Position numbers and translations under genes: made by a program. 64,000 nucleotides of DNA from Uranotaenia lowii. Lineage: Eukaryota > Arthropoda > Insecta > Diptera > Culicidae. Shown here in pieces: positions 1 to 11,260 of the stretch. The notes beneath the pieces were generated by a model, which was not told the DNA's origin, made no database searches, and saw only the letters and a list, made by a program, of their open reading frames with translations. The stretch's first letter is position 1. Every line of letters begins with the position of its first letter. The DNA lies in contig NC_073693.1 of the NCBI RefSeq assembly GCF_029784155.1, positions 313,449,304 through 313,513,303 of the forward strand. Direction: 5' to 3'.

Positions 1-441
1 CGATCATTCATTCGTTACGCTCTTAGGTCACTTCCGTGGAACGACCCCATCAATCTTCCGGATTATGAGAGTCGGTGCGTGTTGATCAATTTAGAAACCC
101 TCTCTTCCAGACGTGTAAAACTAAAACGGCTTTTTGTGTTTGATCTGGTTACCGGCAACGTGGATTGTGCAGTTCTACTTAATGAAGTATGCTTTCTTGC
201 ACCATCCAGACATCTACGAGGAAGACAACTTTTAGCGCTAGGCATGCATCGCACTACTTACGGGCAGAATAATCCTCTGACCAGCTGTTTTCAGTGTTTT
301 AATGTTGTGAACAATTTGTTTGATTTTACTGTGTCCAAAACGATGTTTAAACATAGGATTAAGAACCTTAGATATTAAGATCAGTCTGTAGGATATTTGA
401 ATCCAAGACGGTGTGTGAAATAAATAATAATAAATAATAAA
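1..441 (+). mobile_element. Jockey-clade non-LTR retrotransposon, 3' end (ORF2 C-terminus plus tail)
   Basis: An open frame runs from the first base of the window to the stop at 376-378 without interruption. It reads as the C-terminal region of a Jockey-clade ORF2: an ARG-TYR-ALA-LEU-ARG...LEU-PRO-TRP stretch, then LPDYESRC, LINLETLSSRR and finally HRTTYGQNNP near the end. This is the region after the reverse transcriptase domain. About 40 bp past the stop lies an A-rich tail of AATAAT-type repeats (about 420-441), which marks the 3' end of the insertion. The frame is intact as far as seen, so this copy may be fairly young. The 5' part is outside the window, so full length and activity cannot be judged. 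The clade call rests on recognised motifs only. Confidence 0.8.
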
Positions 442-906
442 ATCACTAAAGGGGGGACCCAAAGGAAAGCCGGAAATTAAAGTTTTAATTTTAATGCCAA
501 AGGACTTAAAAATTCATGAAACGTCGAGATCTGGTTTTACTGCGAAAAAAAAATGGACTCAAATGAAACTTTTTGAGACTTTGATTTTCCGCAAAACGGC
601 TAAGTCTCAAAAAACAATTTTTGACAAAACATTTTTTCCGAGATAACACCAGATTTCGACGCAAGTCATTTTCAAGTCATTCGACATAAAAATTAAAATT
701 TCGATTTTCCAGATTTATTTTGGTACCTCCTTTTGTGATTTTTAAGGGTCAAAAAACCGAAAATTTGAGTGCTTCGAGGCACCCTTAAATCAAGTCCGAT
801 TGAACTGAAATTGGGCACGGGTCAGTTTTTTGGGCCACTCTATAAAATGTATATGGACGGTTTGCGAAATTCGACATTACCCATTTGGTTGCCACCTTAA
901 TGTATA
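442..906. other. Non-coding AT-rich repeat-like stretch
   Basis: No gene is seen. The stretch resembles 38200-38450: both have a CCTTTT...TGATTTTTAAGGG-like run followed by an AAGTC(C/T)GATT segment, and both end in a TTGCCACC(C)TTA-type sequence. It is probably an old interspersed repeat of unknown class. Confidence 0.35.
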
Positions 907-1019
907 AGGTGGCCAAAACTTTTTCAGCACCTATCCGAGCCGAAAAAATCTGGGTTATTTTATAAAAATCTGCAAAATATCCGGGCGAACCCAGTCGAAA
1001 CCTGGCATTTTGGCAACCT
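907..1019 (+). mobile_element. Short internally deleted copy of the AGGTTGCCAG MITE family
   Basis: A 113-bp element bounded by AAGGTGGCCA at the left and TTGGCAACCTT at the right, flanked by TA on both sides. Its left half (CTTTTTCAGCAC..ATCCGAGCCG) matches the left end of the related copy at 45720. Its right half carries the CCGGG..AACC motif typical of the longer copies at 43398 and 62240. It is best read as a deletion derivative in which most of the roughly 450-bp body is missing. The TA flanks suggest a Tc1/mariner-type target. Confidence 0.65.
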
Positions 1020-1914
1020 TACTAATGTATATGTATCTAATTGAGATAAAATTTCGTATCTTACGCTTTTATTAGAGAAATATTAAATTTTAAATTTTAA
1101 ATTTAATAGTTCCAATTACTTTTTTCCACTGAAATCTAGAACACAACTCTAGTAAATTTTATGTTTTATATTTCATCACGGAAGAATTTACAACAGGTTT
1201 TGAATGCGCTTTAATGATAGAAATAACAAGTAAGGCTATGATGTAGAAAGTTTGTGCAAGTTATTTTTAATCTAAGTGGTTTTCAAACATTTTTTTTTGT
1301 GCTCAAGAATTAAGAAAAGAAGACGCAAAGTGGTACAAAACCCAGAAAAGCTGACAAAAAGTTTATTTGAAGTGGTCAACATAATCTATCCATATATTTT
1401 ACCGTGTTCCGGCATTTTCAGGCTACACGACACCATGAAGAAGATACTCATGAGTTTACTCGTTTAGGATTTCTCAAAGCAATACCAAGAAAAAGAAAGA
1501 ATATTGTTTAAAAATTTCTTAAAAATTTGCTTACATTGAATGACGAATATATCATAATATCACGAATCTATTTTGCTTTGCAAAATAACCAATATACCAA
1601 AATAACCAATTAATCATTGGTTAATTGAATAAAAATTAGTTTTTTTTTGATGAAGTACAAATTTTGTAACATGGAAATTATTCATTAAAAACGATACAAA
1701 TTTTAAACTTTTAATCTTCAACTAGGAACTAAAAAAAACATTCCACATGTCTTCACTCTTATTTTATGATGGATAGATTCTCACATTTCTGGACTACAAC
1801 ATATTGCAAATTGGACTGTAATTTTTTGCCATTTTTGGAGAAGGTTTTCGAAGAGTAAAAGCACTTTTTTTTCTTGAAATTTGATTCTGAGCAAAGAATC
1901 TTTTGGATCACGTA

Positions 1915-2675
1915 GGGGAAAGTCGGGTAAGATGGATACCCTAAGGTAGAATCGCAATAGAAAATCAGATATTGCTTATCTCATCGCTGTTTTCGCGCAG
2001 ATGGGCAGTTTATGTTGTTTGCTATCTCATTAACCATTGGACTTAGTAAATTTCTTCCATCAAGACTGTATCTAAAGCAATCTAAAACATGCTCGTAAAT
2101 TACACTTTTCAAAACTGGTCGAGTAAAACGGACACCACGTTGAAAAGGTACATTTTCCCGGAAAAATCGCTTTGTGAGTTAGGTATTTGAGAAAGTTTTT
2201 TTTAACCAAAATAGAACCAATTGGTCCGAGTCTAGAAGCGAAACAGTGTGATTATCGGAATTCCGTTTTTTATAGTAGCTGTTTAAACTGGAGAAACTTA
2301 TGTGTCCGTTTTACCCGCCTAAGTAATTTTTATTCAAAACGTGTGTTGCTTAAGCACTTTGACCGAAATTCGCTGATTTTCCTGCAGAGGGTTAAAAAGA
2401 AGCTTAATAAATACCTCACCTTTGAAAACGCTTGAAACTTTCGAAAATGTTGCTAGTTATTAGCTATTTTCTAAGTACAGAAAATTACATCAAATAATGT
2501 GTCTTCAAAGTTTTTGTTTGTTTTGTTTACTATTATGAGACCATTTTTTATGTAAATCGACAAAGGGTCTCGAAAGTGTTGAAACACTTAGCCAAACATA
2601 TTCCCATCATTAGATTTGTGCCAAACAGTGTAATTTTCGAAATATTGAAAGTGTCCGTCTTACCCGACTTTCCCC
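1915..2675. mobile_element. MITE with GGGGAAAGTCGGGTAAG termini, TA target
   Basis: A 761-bp element. The left end reads GGGGAAAGTCGGGTAAGATG and the right end is its inverse (CTTACCCGACTTTCCCC), flanked by TA (1913-1914 and 2676-2677). The homologous position in copy B (around 57096) is an uninterrupted empty site, which proves an insertion after the duplication. Internally, several GTCCGTTTTACCCG-type motifs repeat the terminal sequence. There is no transposase frame. A second copy is at 24947-25760. A TA target plus terminal inverted repeats suggests mobilisation by a Tc1/mariner-type enzyme; this is inferred. Confidence 0.85.
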
Positions 2676-2942
2676 TACTAGATTGATTTCTTAAAGAATC
2701 TTAAAATGCAGTTCTCTTAAATCCATAAAAAAACAGCTCATAATATCTTAAAACATTGTTAATCAGTTAAATAACAGTTTCTCGAATATTCTACCGATTT
2801 ATTGATCAAATCATAGAACCTATTTACAGGTCAAAATTCGTGAAAACGATTCGAAGCTTTAAAAATAATTTGAAACTTTAATCGTAATATTTTAAGGATA
2901 TGAAATATGAACAAAAATTTAATAAGCCAAACATAAAAAAAT

Positions 2943-3723
2943 CGGTATCGATTTTTTAAAAGGGCGTATGCGCCAATTGTAAAGAATTCCAGCTACTAGC
3001 ATAAACGTATTAAACTTTTAATTTTACATCTAAAATATGGTCCTTCTTTTCTTTTTTTTTAATTCTAGTGTATTTAAATTTGATTTGTTTAAAAAGGCGA
3101 ATAATTTTTTTATGAGTGTACAATCACTATGGTTTTTGCGCCATCTTCATCTGGGGGCAAAAAGTAATTTTTGTTTATTTTTATCTGGCGAGGTTTTTTC
3201 CTCCATATTTTCATCGCACGAACTAAAAGGCCAATAGTAATTCCGGGATCGAAAAAGGGCCTTCTTACATTTTCGGATCGATTTACCAAGGCAGAAGTAC
3301 GCAAATAATAGTGTTTTTTAATGGTTATGTGTTAAATTGTGCAAATACGTTCAGTGAGATTACTTTTAGCTGCTTTGCAACGCAAAAATTAGTCGAAATA
3401 TCGCTTCTGTGATAAGTGGTCCAAAAGGCGAACAGTCATTCTGGATTTCTAAAGGGTGCTCGCATTTTGGCGAATAGACAAACAAGAAAACAAATGAGCT
3501 AAAAAACCAATTTATTCAGTTTTAGCATACAATCGTGAAAATCTTGTATCCACCTATCGCGGAATGAAATTGTGCCTAGTTTTAAGGAGTTTAGGTACTT
3601 GGTTAGGAACATGATAAGACACAGGGAAATGGGCAATTGATTATATTTTCTGAAACTTCAAATGCGTTTTTCTCAAAACAGAGGTCCTATTGGCGTATAG
3701 GCCCTTTTCAAAAATCGATACCG
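2943..3723. mobile_element. Non-autonomous TIR element (CGGTATCGATTTTT ends)
   Basis: A 781-bp insertion inside duplication copy A. The left end CGGTATCGATTTTTTAAAAG is mirrored at the right end (CTTTTCAAAAATCGATACCG), and the inverted repeat extends about 37 bp to a GTATNCGCCAAT motif. Copy B lacks it at about 57420, where A-rich sequence is continuous. The flanking A-run hides the exact target duplication. No transposase frame is seen. The superfamily is undetermined. Confidence 0.75.
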
Positions 3724-4230
3724 AAAAATTTTTTATATTTATTTCTCATTTCAAATTGAAATGAAGAGTTTGATGATAAAAACAATAATTTATAGAAAAA
3801 ATGATAACTTCAGATAAATCTCCATTAAGTCTCTATATCAAAATATGCGATATTGTAATAAAACTCTAATCTAACATAAATTATTTATATTGACTAGTTA
3901 AAACTAATACCGTTTATGAAAAATTTCAAAAGTGTTCAGCACCAGATCTTAAATTTATATCATTGTATTAGATTTAATTTTATTTTTGTTACATTTGAGA
4001 TGATTTTAGCTTCGTTAACATTTCTAGGATGTGAGACATTTTGCAGTAAGTTGTTAGAAAAACTGATCTATTCAAATTTTTCAAATTCTTTCGAAAAAAA
4101 TTTAAAAAAATATATCTTGAGAAGATATCGAAATTATAAGTTATTTTCAGATAAATTATGATAATTGAACAATTTTAGTAAGTTTCAGTGCCAAAAATTT
4201 TGGAACCATCTTTTTGCCAGGTTTTTTGGG

Positions 4231-4925
4231 AATTGGACCACTGTGCGACGGTGAGTTAAAATGTGTGAAAAGAAAAGGACTTAATCATACTGAATTAAGT
4301 AAAGCATCAGATTAATGAGAATATAGGTATAGACGAAACTAAATAAGAACCTCATAAAATGAGGACACTTATTTATTGTCATAAAACCTAAATTGACACA
4401 TTCATTACTTTCAACTTTCTGTTAACAACAAAATGCAGAAAGCTGAAATTGATCGATGATGGGCGCACAAAAATTGAGTATTATGGGGAAAAAAATCAAC
4501 AGAAGTCACGGGTGTAAAATACTTGACACATTCCGTACCTACTATGGGTTGTCGCAAAAAAGTGTACCTTTTAGGTGATTTCGTTTTTTGGAAGCAGTAC
4601 TGCCCTTTTAAATTTAGAAGAGATCCTTGATCGCAAAACCGATTGTAGTAAAAAATTTAGAACTGGTATGAGAAGATTCAATGATTTGACGAATTGAACT
4701 AATTTAACTGTCTAATTGTCTATGATTTCCGTCGGTCGTTAAAGAGCGCACTTACATAATAACCGCGCACCTCGAAAGATCAATCCCAGGACAGGGCAGG
4801 CCACCCCCCGGCAACAGCAGCGCGTGTACGGATAGTTTACAAAGTTTACATCTCGTGCTTCTTTGTTGCAGAACTTCACTGTCGTTCGATGTATGCAAAC
4901 CGGGGGTAACTGTAGATTATTTTGG
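4231..4925. other. Ultra-similar block 1 of the duplication (copy A)
   Basis: By eye this block differs from 57938-58632 at about eight single bases in 695, with no net length change (constant offset of 53,707). Flanking parts of the same duplication show frequent mismatches and indels. It includes a GC-rich patch (about 4755-4830: GCGCACCTCGAAAGATCAAT, then a C-rich run) in otherwise AT-rich DNA. No convincing reading frame is present: the longest frame on the copy B equivalent (58446-58667, minus) resembles nothing recognised and opens outside the block. It could be a conserved regulatory or non-coding RNA element, or a gene-conversion tract. Confidence 0.6.
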
Positions 4926-5804
4926 CTAATTTGTCAAAAAACGAAGGAACAAAAATGCACAACAACTTGAAGAGTTAAACTGTTGAAGACTGTTTATAAG
5001 GATCGCGAGGATTGGTCAGGAATAATCCTCATACAATTCGAATTTTAAGAATGTTTTTAGCAAGATTTTCAACACAGAAAATCGAGATTTTTAACGAATT
5101 GTCATAATGTACCATTAACGTGTTATAAATGCTCAACAAGTAAGTTTACTATTTAAAAAAAGCACTATTAGCATGATTTATTATACTGCCCTCAATAATC
5201 CATACGTAATCAATTTTGCGTATGACAATTAAACATTCAACACCTGGTCATGTACAGATGTCCGACGTAACCAATCGAGCAAAACAAAGGCATAAATTAA
5301 AATGTAAGTCACATCAATTTGTCACTCAAATTTGAATTTCTAATCAGTGCCAGATACTACTGAAAGGAATCAACGATGTCAGTCAACTTCTAAGGCATTC
5401 CAGAAAGGATGTTGTAGTTATTTTTTTTTAATGTTTCCAAAAGTCAAAAATGGTTCATATACCCTAGTTTGTTTATTAGCATCAGCGTCACCGCTTCGCG
5501 TATCTCTATTTTACAACATCCGTTCAAGTTCAAACAGATGTTAGGGTGTTTCCACGAACGATGGATGTTGACAAAATAAACAAATAAATCGGGAATATTT
5601 CAGTAAGACATTATTTTGGCAAAACAAACTTTAGAGTGAAGAATCAAGGTTAAATTAAGAGGCAAATAGTGAAACTGTTTTAATTCAGTGGCCAAAAAAC
5701 GAATACAAAAACAATTTGGATAAAATAAAAAATTTACACATTTTCAATCTCTTCCAAATATTTGAAGAATTACTGTAGGTCTAATTTTTTTTTCAAATTT
5801 TCAA

Positions 5805-6085
5805 CGACTGATCGATCCATTATAGTTGAAATTCGGCTGACCCACCCTAGTGAGCCACTAAACTACTTGAACTATTATCGTCATCCGATCGTTATCATCC
5901 AGACGATCTACATATGTAGGTATGTAATCACTTCGGATGTTCTGTTTTATCAGTAGAATGTGGTTGCACCCCGCCAATTCATTCACACTTTGTAAATAAG
6001 TTCCACAAAGGGGTGAAGGGAAGAAAAAATTAAAAGTAATTGATCAAAAATTGATACAATCTGCTAATAGTTGTGGTTGTTGTTC
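5805..6085. other. Ultra-similar block 2 of the duplication (copy A)
   Basis: Matches 59545-59825 over exactly 281 bases with about nine to ten differences counted by eye and no shift. It is AT-rich with several homeodomain-like TAATTGATC/GATCGATC words. It has no plausible protein. A further similar block follows at about 6130-6410, whose minus-strand frame (6127-6387) is shared with 59914-60132. That frame is Ser-rich, does not resemble a known family and has unrelated ends in the two copies, so it is probably not coding. Confidence 0.5.
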
Positions 6086-6420
6086 CTACTTTGATAGGGT
6101 GCAACCTAAAAAAAACATCTCACAGCTTACCGTGCCCCACCGTCTCTGGTAGATTTTTCACTCAAGTGGGTTAGTATGGCAAATAGTGTGGCGACACGTT
6201 GAGGGAAGTGGCTGCTAGAGCTAGAGCACAGGAATGTCGAAGGGAGCGCCACATCTAAACCAACGTGCGCGAACTTGCCGGTGCAAGCAGCGCGGCTCCT
6301 AGAGAGTGTCGATGAACTAGTGCTCCCGTTCAAGGCCATTCTAGCGGGCGACCAAACTACTAACTGACTAGCGGGAGGCAAATCCATCGCTAGAATAGTT
6401 CATGCATACTTTGAAAATTG

Positions 6421-6646
6421 ATTACTTAAAAATGAAAATGAGATTGAAAATATATTGAACATTATACAGACAGCCGATTTGTCTGGAGTGTTATCAGTAA
6501 AACAACACATACTTTTGAGAGGGTTCTTAAGAAAGAACACTGACTCAATCCTGAAACTAAGATAAACTATTAATAACGCTTACTAACTGATAATATTTTT
6601 CAGACATTCGGAACAATTACAGACTGCCGATATACCAGAAACCAAA
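6421..6646. other. Spacer, nothing recognised
   Basis: AT-rich sequence between the end of the duplication and the 490-bp repeat cluster. No gene, RNA or terminal repeat is seen. Confidence 0.4.
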
Positions 6647-9600
6647 AATTACACTAGTTTACAGCATTTTTTAACTCAGTAAACTGAAGATCATTTTTCA
6701 TGTGAAATCGGGCGCTTAATCCAAAAATGAAATTGAAAAAAAAAGTCAATAGAACTGTTTCTAAGTTATGCTCCAAATATGAAAATTTGGAAAAATTGAA
6801 AAAAAGGACATTTACTTTTTAAAAATTCTCAGGCTGCATAACAGTATTTTTTTTGCATATTTAAGGTTGATAAATTTTCTATTGATCATATTAACTTGTA
6901 CTGTTGATATAAGTGACTTTATGATAGGATAAATTATAAAAAACGCATTTTTTCAGCAAAAACTTTGTTACAGCAAAAGTTTTAGGCTCGATGGTAACAT
7001 TAAAAAGTCTGATTTTATATTGGCCTTGAATATCAATTCAAAACAAAAATATTTTAAGTGGTTATTTATCAAAATCGGGTGAAAATGAAAGAAGTTCAGG
7101 TTACTTTACCATAACATTAATTTTTGCATGTTTTAATAACACTAGTTTACAGCATTTTTGAACTCAGTAAACTGAAGATCATTTCCAATGTAAAATTGGG
7201 CGCTGAATCCAAAAATGAAATTCAAAAAAATCTCAGTAGAACCGTTTTTGAGTTATGCTCCAAATATGAAATTTCGAAAAAATTAAAAAAGTTCTTGTAC
7301 TTAGATGAAAATATCTCGGACGGCATAACAGTAACTTGAAATCCCTCTTTTGCATATTGAAGGTGAATAAGTTTTCTATTGATCATCTGAACACTGTTTT
7401 TGCGTTCGACCAACAGTTTTGTTGATATTAGTGACTTTATGAGAAAAAAAAATATAAAAAAAGCATTTTTTTAGAGAAAATGTTGTTTCAACTAGAGATG
7501 TACCGAATAGTGGTATTCGGCGAACGGCCGAATACCGAATATAGACCTTTTCAACTGTTCGGTCAAACGAATATTCGGCCGAATATTCGGTCGAATATTC
7601 TATTGAGTTTTAATGAAAAAAACCAAAACGATTATTTCAATGCTTTCTGAATTTTCTTCCATATTAATGCCCCTCATGTTTTTTTGTCGATTATTTTCAA
7701 CTAGATGATATCATCGGGTGATGTATTACAAGATATTTTTCAAGTAGAAGTCTTTCTGAATTTTAAAATGTCTCCGATAACTGAAAAGACATCAGATGAG
7801 TCGCTTTTAGGGCGTTTATCACCAAAGAGATTGCGTTCCTGTGAAATCTGGGATAAAACATGTCGAAACAGGTGCCAAGCTATTTGAAATCGCTTCTCTG
7901 ATATTGAATTAGATGAAGGTCGAATTTGAGCTAAATATCTTCAAAAAAGTTATTGAAAAGATAAATAATCTTTAACTTTAAGCATACCATATTTTCAACC
8001 ACACGTATCCACACGATCATTCGTTCAAGACGATTTTTGAAAAAAAAAAAATAAAAAAGGGAAAAATTTAAGTGTACTTTGAAATTTATGTGTAATAATT
8101 ATTTGTAATAATAATGTGTAAATAAATCAACAATTACAATTACAATTACAAATTTTTGAAAACTCATTATTGAACACAAAATTTAAAAAAAAATTGAAGA
8201 GGAATTTGATTTAGCAAATAATCTGAACTAACCCGAACAAAACATGGGAAGTTTTAAACTATACCCGGACATCCAGATTTGACTTATCTGGATTCTTTAC
8301 TGAATTTATGGGCAAGCCAGAATACATTCAAAAATCTGGAATAAACTATAATCAAAGTATAAAGCGATACCATTCAGCATTCTCCTGTACAATCTACAGT
8401 GAAAGATACGCGGATACACATTAGATGTTTAGCTGAAACCATAAGTTTTTAATGATTGTTTAGCTTTTACAACATAACTTTTGGATATTTTATTAATTAT
8501 TCAAAATTATTTGAAAAATTTACAAGTCTCTAGTAGATATTCGGCCTATTCGGCCTATTCGGCCGAATACTTAGCTCAACTATTCGGCTTAACGGTTTTT
8601 TGGCGGTATTCGGCGCCGAATATTCGGCCGACCGAATATTCGGTACATCTCTAGTTTCAACGAAAGTTTTAGACTCGATGGCAGCATTTAAAAAATCTGA
8701 TTTTCTTTTACGCTTGAATTTTAATTTAAAACACAGATTTCAAGTGGTTATTTATCAAAATCGGTTGAAAATTGAAGAAGTTATGGCTACTTTACCATAA
8801 CTGAAATTTTTGGAGTTTTTAATAATTTAACGAACCGCAGTACACTTATCATAGTAGAGGAAGAATGAAACATGATAAATCTCACTCGCTCCAAGTTAAA
8901 ATTATTTATTAGCTTACCAGAAGGTCACATGCCAAGTTTCTGGAAGATCTGACCATAGGGAGGGGTTGCTTAAGTCTCAAACGTGAATAAAATTTTTAGG
9001 AATTTTGCCCGGAAGGAACGAAAAATACTGGTGTTTCATCAATAACGTTTTTCATCACTAGCTGATTGTTTTTTATGATTGATTTTCTTAAAGGCTAAGT
9101 TGAGACAAATATTTCACCCGAAGACTGTAAGACTGTCCGAGATATTTTCATCTAAGTACAAGAACATTTTTAATTTTTTCGAAATTTCATATTTGGAGCA
9201 TAACTCAAAATCGGTTCTACTGAGATTTTTTTGAATTTCATTTTCGGATTCAGCGCCCGATTTTACATTAAAAATGTTGGTCAGTTAATCAAGTTCACGA
9301 TTTTTTAAAATTTTGTAAACTAGTGTAATTTAACAAACCGCAGTATACTAATCATAGTATAGGAAGAATTAAACATTTCACATTTCAAATTAATTTTCAC
9401 CCGATTTGACAAATAACCACTTGAAACCTTTAGTTTGAATTGACATTTAAGGCCAATATAAAACCAGATTTTTTAAATGTTACCATCCAGTTTAAAACTA
9501 TCACTGAATCAAAATTTCTCTAAAAAATGCTTTTTTTATAATTTATTCTATGATAAAGTCATTAATATCAACAATACTGTTTATCATACGCAAAAATTAG

Positions 9601-9770
9601 GTTAAGGTGAACGATAGAAAATTAAATAACCTTTAATATGCCAAAAAGAGATTTCAAATTACTGTTATGCAGTCTGAGATATTTTAATCTAAGTAAAAGC
9701 CTTTTTCTATTTTTTCAAATTTTCTTATTTGGAGCATAGCTCAACAACTTTTCTTCTAAGATTTTTTTTG
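6647..9770. repeat. Cluster of about 490-bp repeats, two direct then two inverted
   Basis: A unit starting ACACTAGTTTACAGCATTTTT and running through CAGTAGAACCGTTTTTGAGT to TTACCATAAC appears at 6647-7137 and again at 7138-8830; the second is interrupted by the 7493-8653 element. Inverted partial copies lie at about 9112-9330 and 9331-9770. The sequence AACCGCAGTA(C/T)ACT next to a GGAAGAAT..AAAC word recurs at 8832 and 9335. The arrangement gives a large imperfect inverted repeat. No transposase is seen. It may be a composite or foldback-type element. Confidence 0.6.
7493..8653. mobile_element. hAT-type non-autonomous transposon with 8-bp target duplication
   Basis: An 1,161-bp element with ends TAGAGATGTACCGAATA and its inverse. 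It is flanked by the perfect 8-bp duplication GTTTCAAC at 7485-7492 and 8654-8661. Both subterminal regions are packed with ATTCGGCCGAATA palindromes (7520-7600 and 8535-8640), probable transposase-binding arrays. The interior has one 60-codon frame (7705-7887) not recognised as transposase, and a short ATTACA repeat near 8135. An 8-bp duplication and TAGAGATG-type ends fit hAT. It splits a copy of the 490-bp repeat. Confidence 0.85.
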
Positions 9771-9822
9771 AGTTGCTGGACTGGACTGGCAAAATGCTGG
9801 ACTTTTTCAAGGGATATTTAAA

Positions 9823-10643
9823 GAAGGTAGTGTCAAGGCAGCCCTGCTCTAGTATTGGTACAGGCTGAGACGTCACAATCACGAAAAATCTGTTAATTAG
9901 TTAGGAAACTTTTCTTTTTCGATGATAATTCGAAGAATCTGCTGGAAATTTTCCACTTTGAAAACATGTTTTTGTAGAAGGATTCTTGCTTTTCAAGATG
10001 GGTACAAAAAAAGTTGCATTTCCGAATATTTTTTCTATAAAAAAGACCATCGAAGTTCGAAAAAATTGTGGATTTTTACCACTGCAATTTTCAAGACTTG
10101 AATATTAGTTCAAAGTTTTCCATGAAAATGTTCAAGTCAGTGCAGTTTAAGCTCCTCAGTGCAGTTTAAGCTCCTAAAGTGATCAAAACACTTTTTTTTA
10201 TACAAAACCGCAATCTTTTATTGACATTTTAGTAAATTGAATTAACAATCACAAATTGATGTTAATTGTTCTACATAAGAATTGTATATGGTAAACCGGT
10301 TGGATTAAAATCATAACAATCAGTTGAACAATCAATATCTACCAGCTAGACCTTTTTGAAGCTGATATTTACTTTATTTTTGCACGTTTTAGCTTCAAGG
10401 CGACATTGCATTCATTAATAAATTTAGCAAAAAAAAAACATTATGCAATCTTCAAAAGCCTAAAAAACTTCATAACATAGTGAAATAGTGGCCTTACAAC
10501 AAAATCAAAATGAAATTAGAATTCGATTTCGTTCTAAAACGTGTTTTTCTTTGAAATTCCTACCATTCTCACATAAATTTTCGATACAATTGTTTTTGTG
10601 ACGTCACAAAAAAAAAATCCAACATGGCTCTCGGCACTACCTT
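9823..10643. mobile_element. Non-autonomous TIR element inserted in a palindrome
   Basis: An 821-bp element with left end GAAGGTAGTGTCAAGG and right end CTCTCGGCACTACCTT, and GACGTCAC words further in on both sides (near 9870 and 10600). It is flanked by ATTTAAA (9816-9822 and 10644-10650). The host DNA is itself palindromic: GCTGGACTTTTTCAAGGGAT to the left mirrors TTCCTTGGGACTTTCCAGC to the right. The exact duplication length is therefore ambiguous (7-8 bp). No transposase frame is seen. Confidence 0.65.
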
Positions 10644-11092
10644 ATTTAAATATTCCTTGGGACTTTCCAGCAGTTGATCTAGTTTGCTGGAAAATCAGCA
10701 ATCGAGTTGTCAAATTGGAGTCTGTTTGTTTTCGTAACGCTGAAGCAAGGTGAGACTTTATTTCACGAACTTTGATCAGATTACTACCATTATTCTTATT
10801 TTCCTCTATATTATAGCAACCAGACATCAAGTTAAGGGTGAGTTTTTATTGGATAGGTAGATATTTTATGGAAGATACTAATCAAAACTCTATTTCAGGT
10901 GGCAGATGAGTATTACTTTGGTACAAAGCTGCCACCCCAGAGCCGGTGTTGGTGCATTAAAAAAACATATAGTTCTTAAAATAAATACATAATTTTAAAA
11001 TGGAAGAAAATAATTGTTATATATTTCTCATTATAGGCACAGCTAGTATTCAATATTGAATTTCGAATTGAAATATAAATTTGATATCAAAC

Positions 11093-11260
11093 ACAGCCGA
11101 ATGTTTTGAAAGAAATAGCTGGTTTCCAGCAATCTGGATTGCTGATTCCCAGCAATTTGAATTGCTGAAATCCAGCACTAATGTTTGCTGATTTTTCCAG
11201 CAATTCATATTGCTGAAAATTTTGCTGGAAAGACAGCGGGACAGGAACCAGCAAAATTTT
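11093..11260. repeat. Series of CCAGCAA...TTGCTG mini-hairpins
   Basis: Three or more short imperfect palindromes follow each other: CCAGCAATCTGGATTGCTG (11117), CCCAGCAATTTGAATTGCTG (11148) and CCAGCAATTCATATTGCTG (11197). The same CTGG/CCAG words flank the 9823 element (9775-9805, 10668-10715). They may be terminal hairpins of a larger element covering about 9770-11260. Identity unknown. Confidence 0.5.

Larger units (their letters stand above)
1500..6420 (+). repeat. 5-kb direct duplication, copy A
   Basis: This region matches about 54800-60140 in the same orientation. Similarity begins near the segment reading ...TTACATT(G/A)AATGACGA... and ends just after GAATAGTTCATGCATACTTTG (about 6411 here and 60145 there). 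Copy A has two private insertions that copy B lacks (1915-2675 and 2943-3723). Copy B has one that copy A lacks (54981-56874). Outside special blocks the copies differ by many substitutions and small indels. Inside 4231-4925 and 5805-6085 they are nearly identical and unshifted. No coding region is recognised in either copy. It is not an obvious transposon, since no terminal repeats were found at the ends. Confidence 0.85.

Noticed and set aside
6127..6387. Ser-rich minus frame shared with 59914-60132
   Set aside because: Shared because the DNA is duplicated; starts and ends differ in the two copies and no family is recognised.
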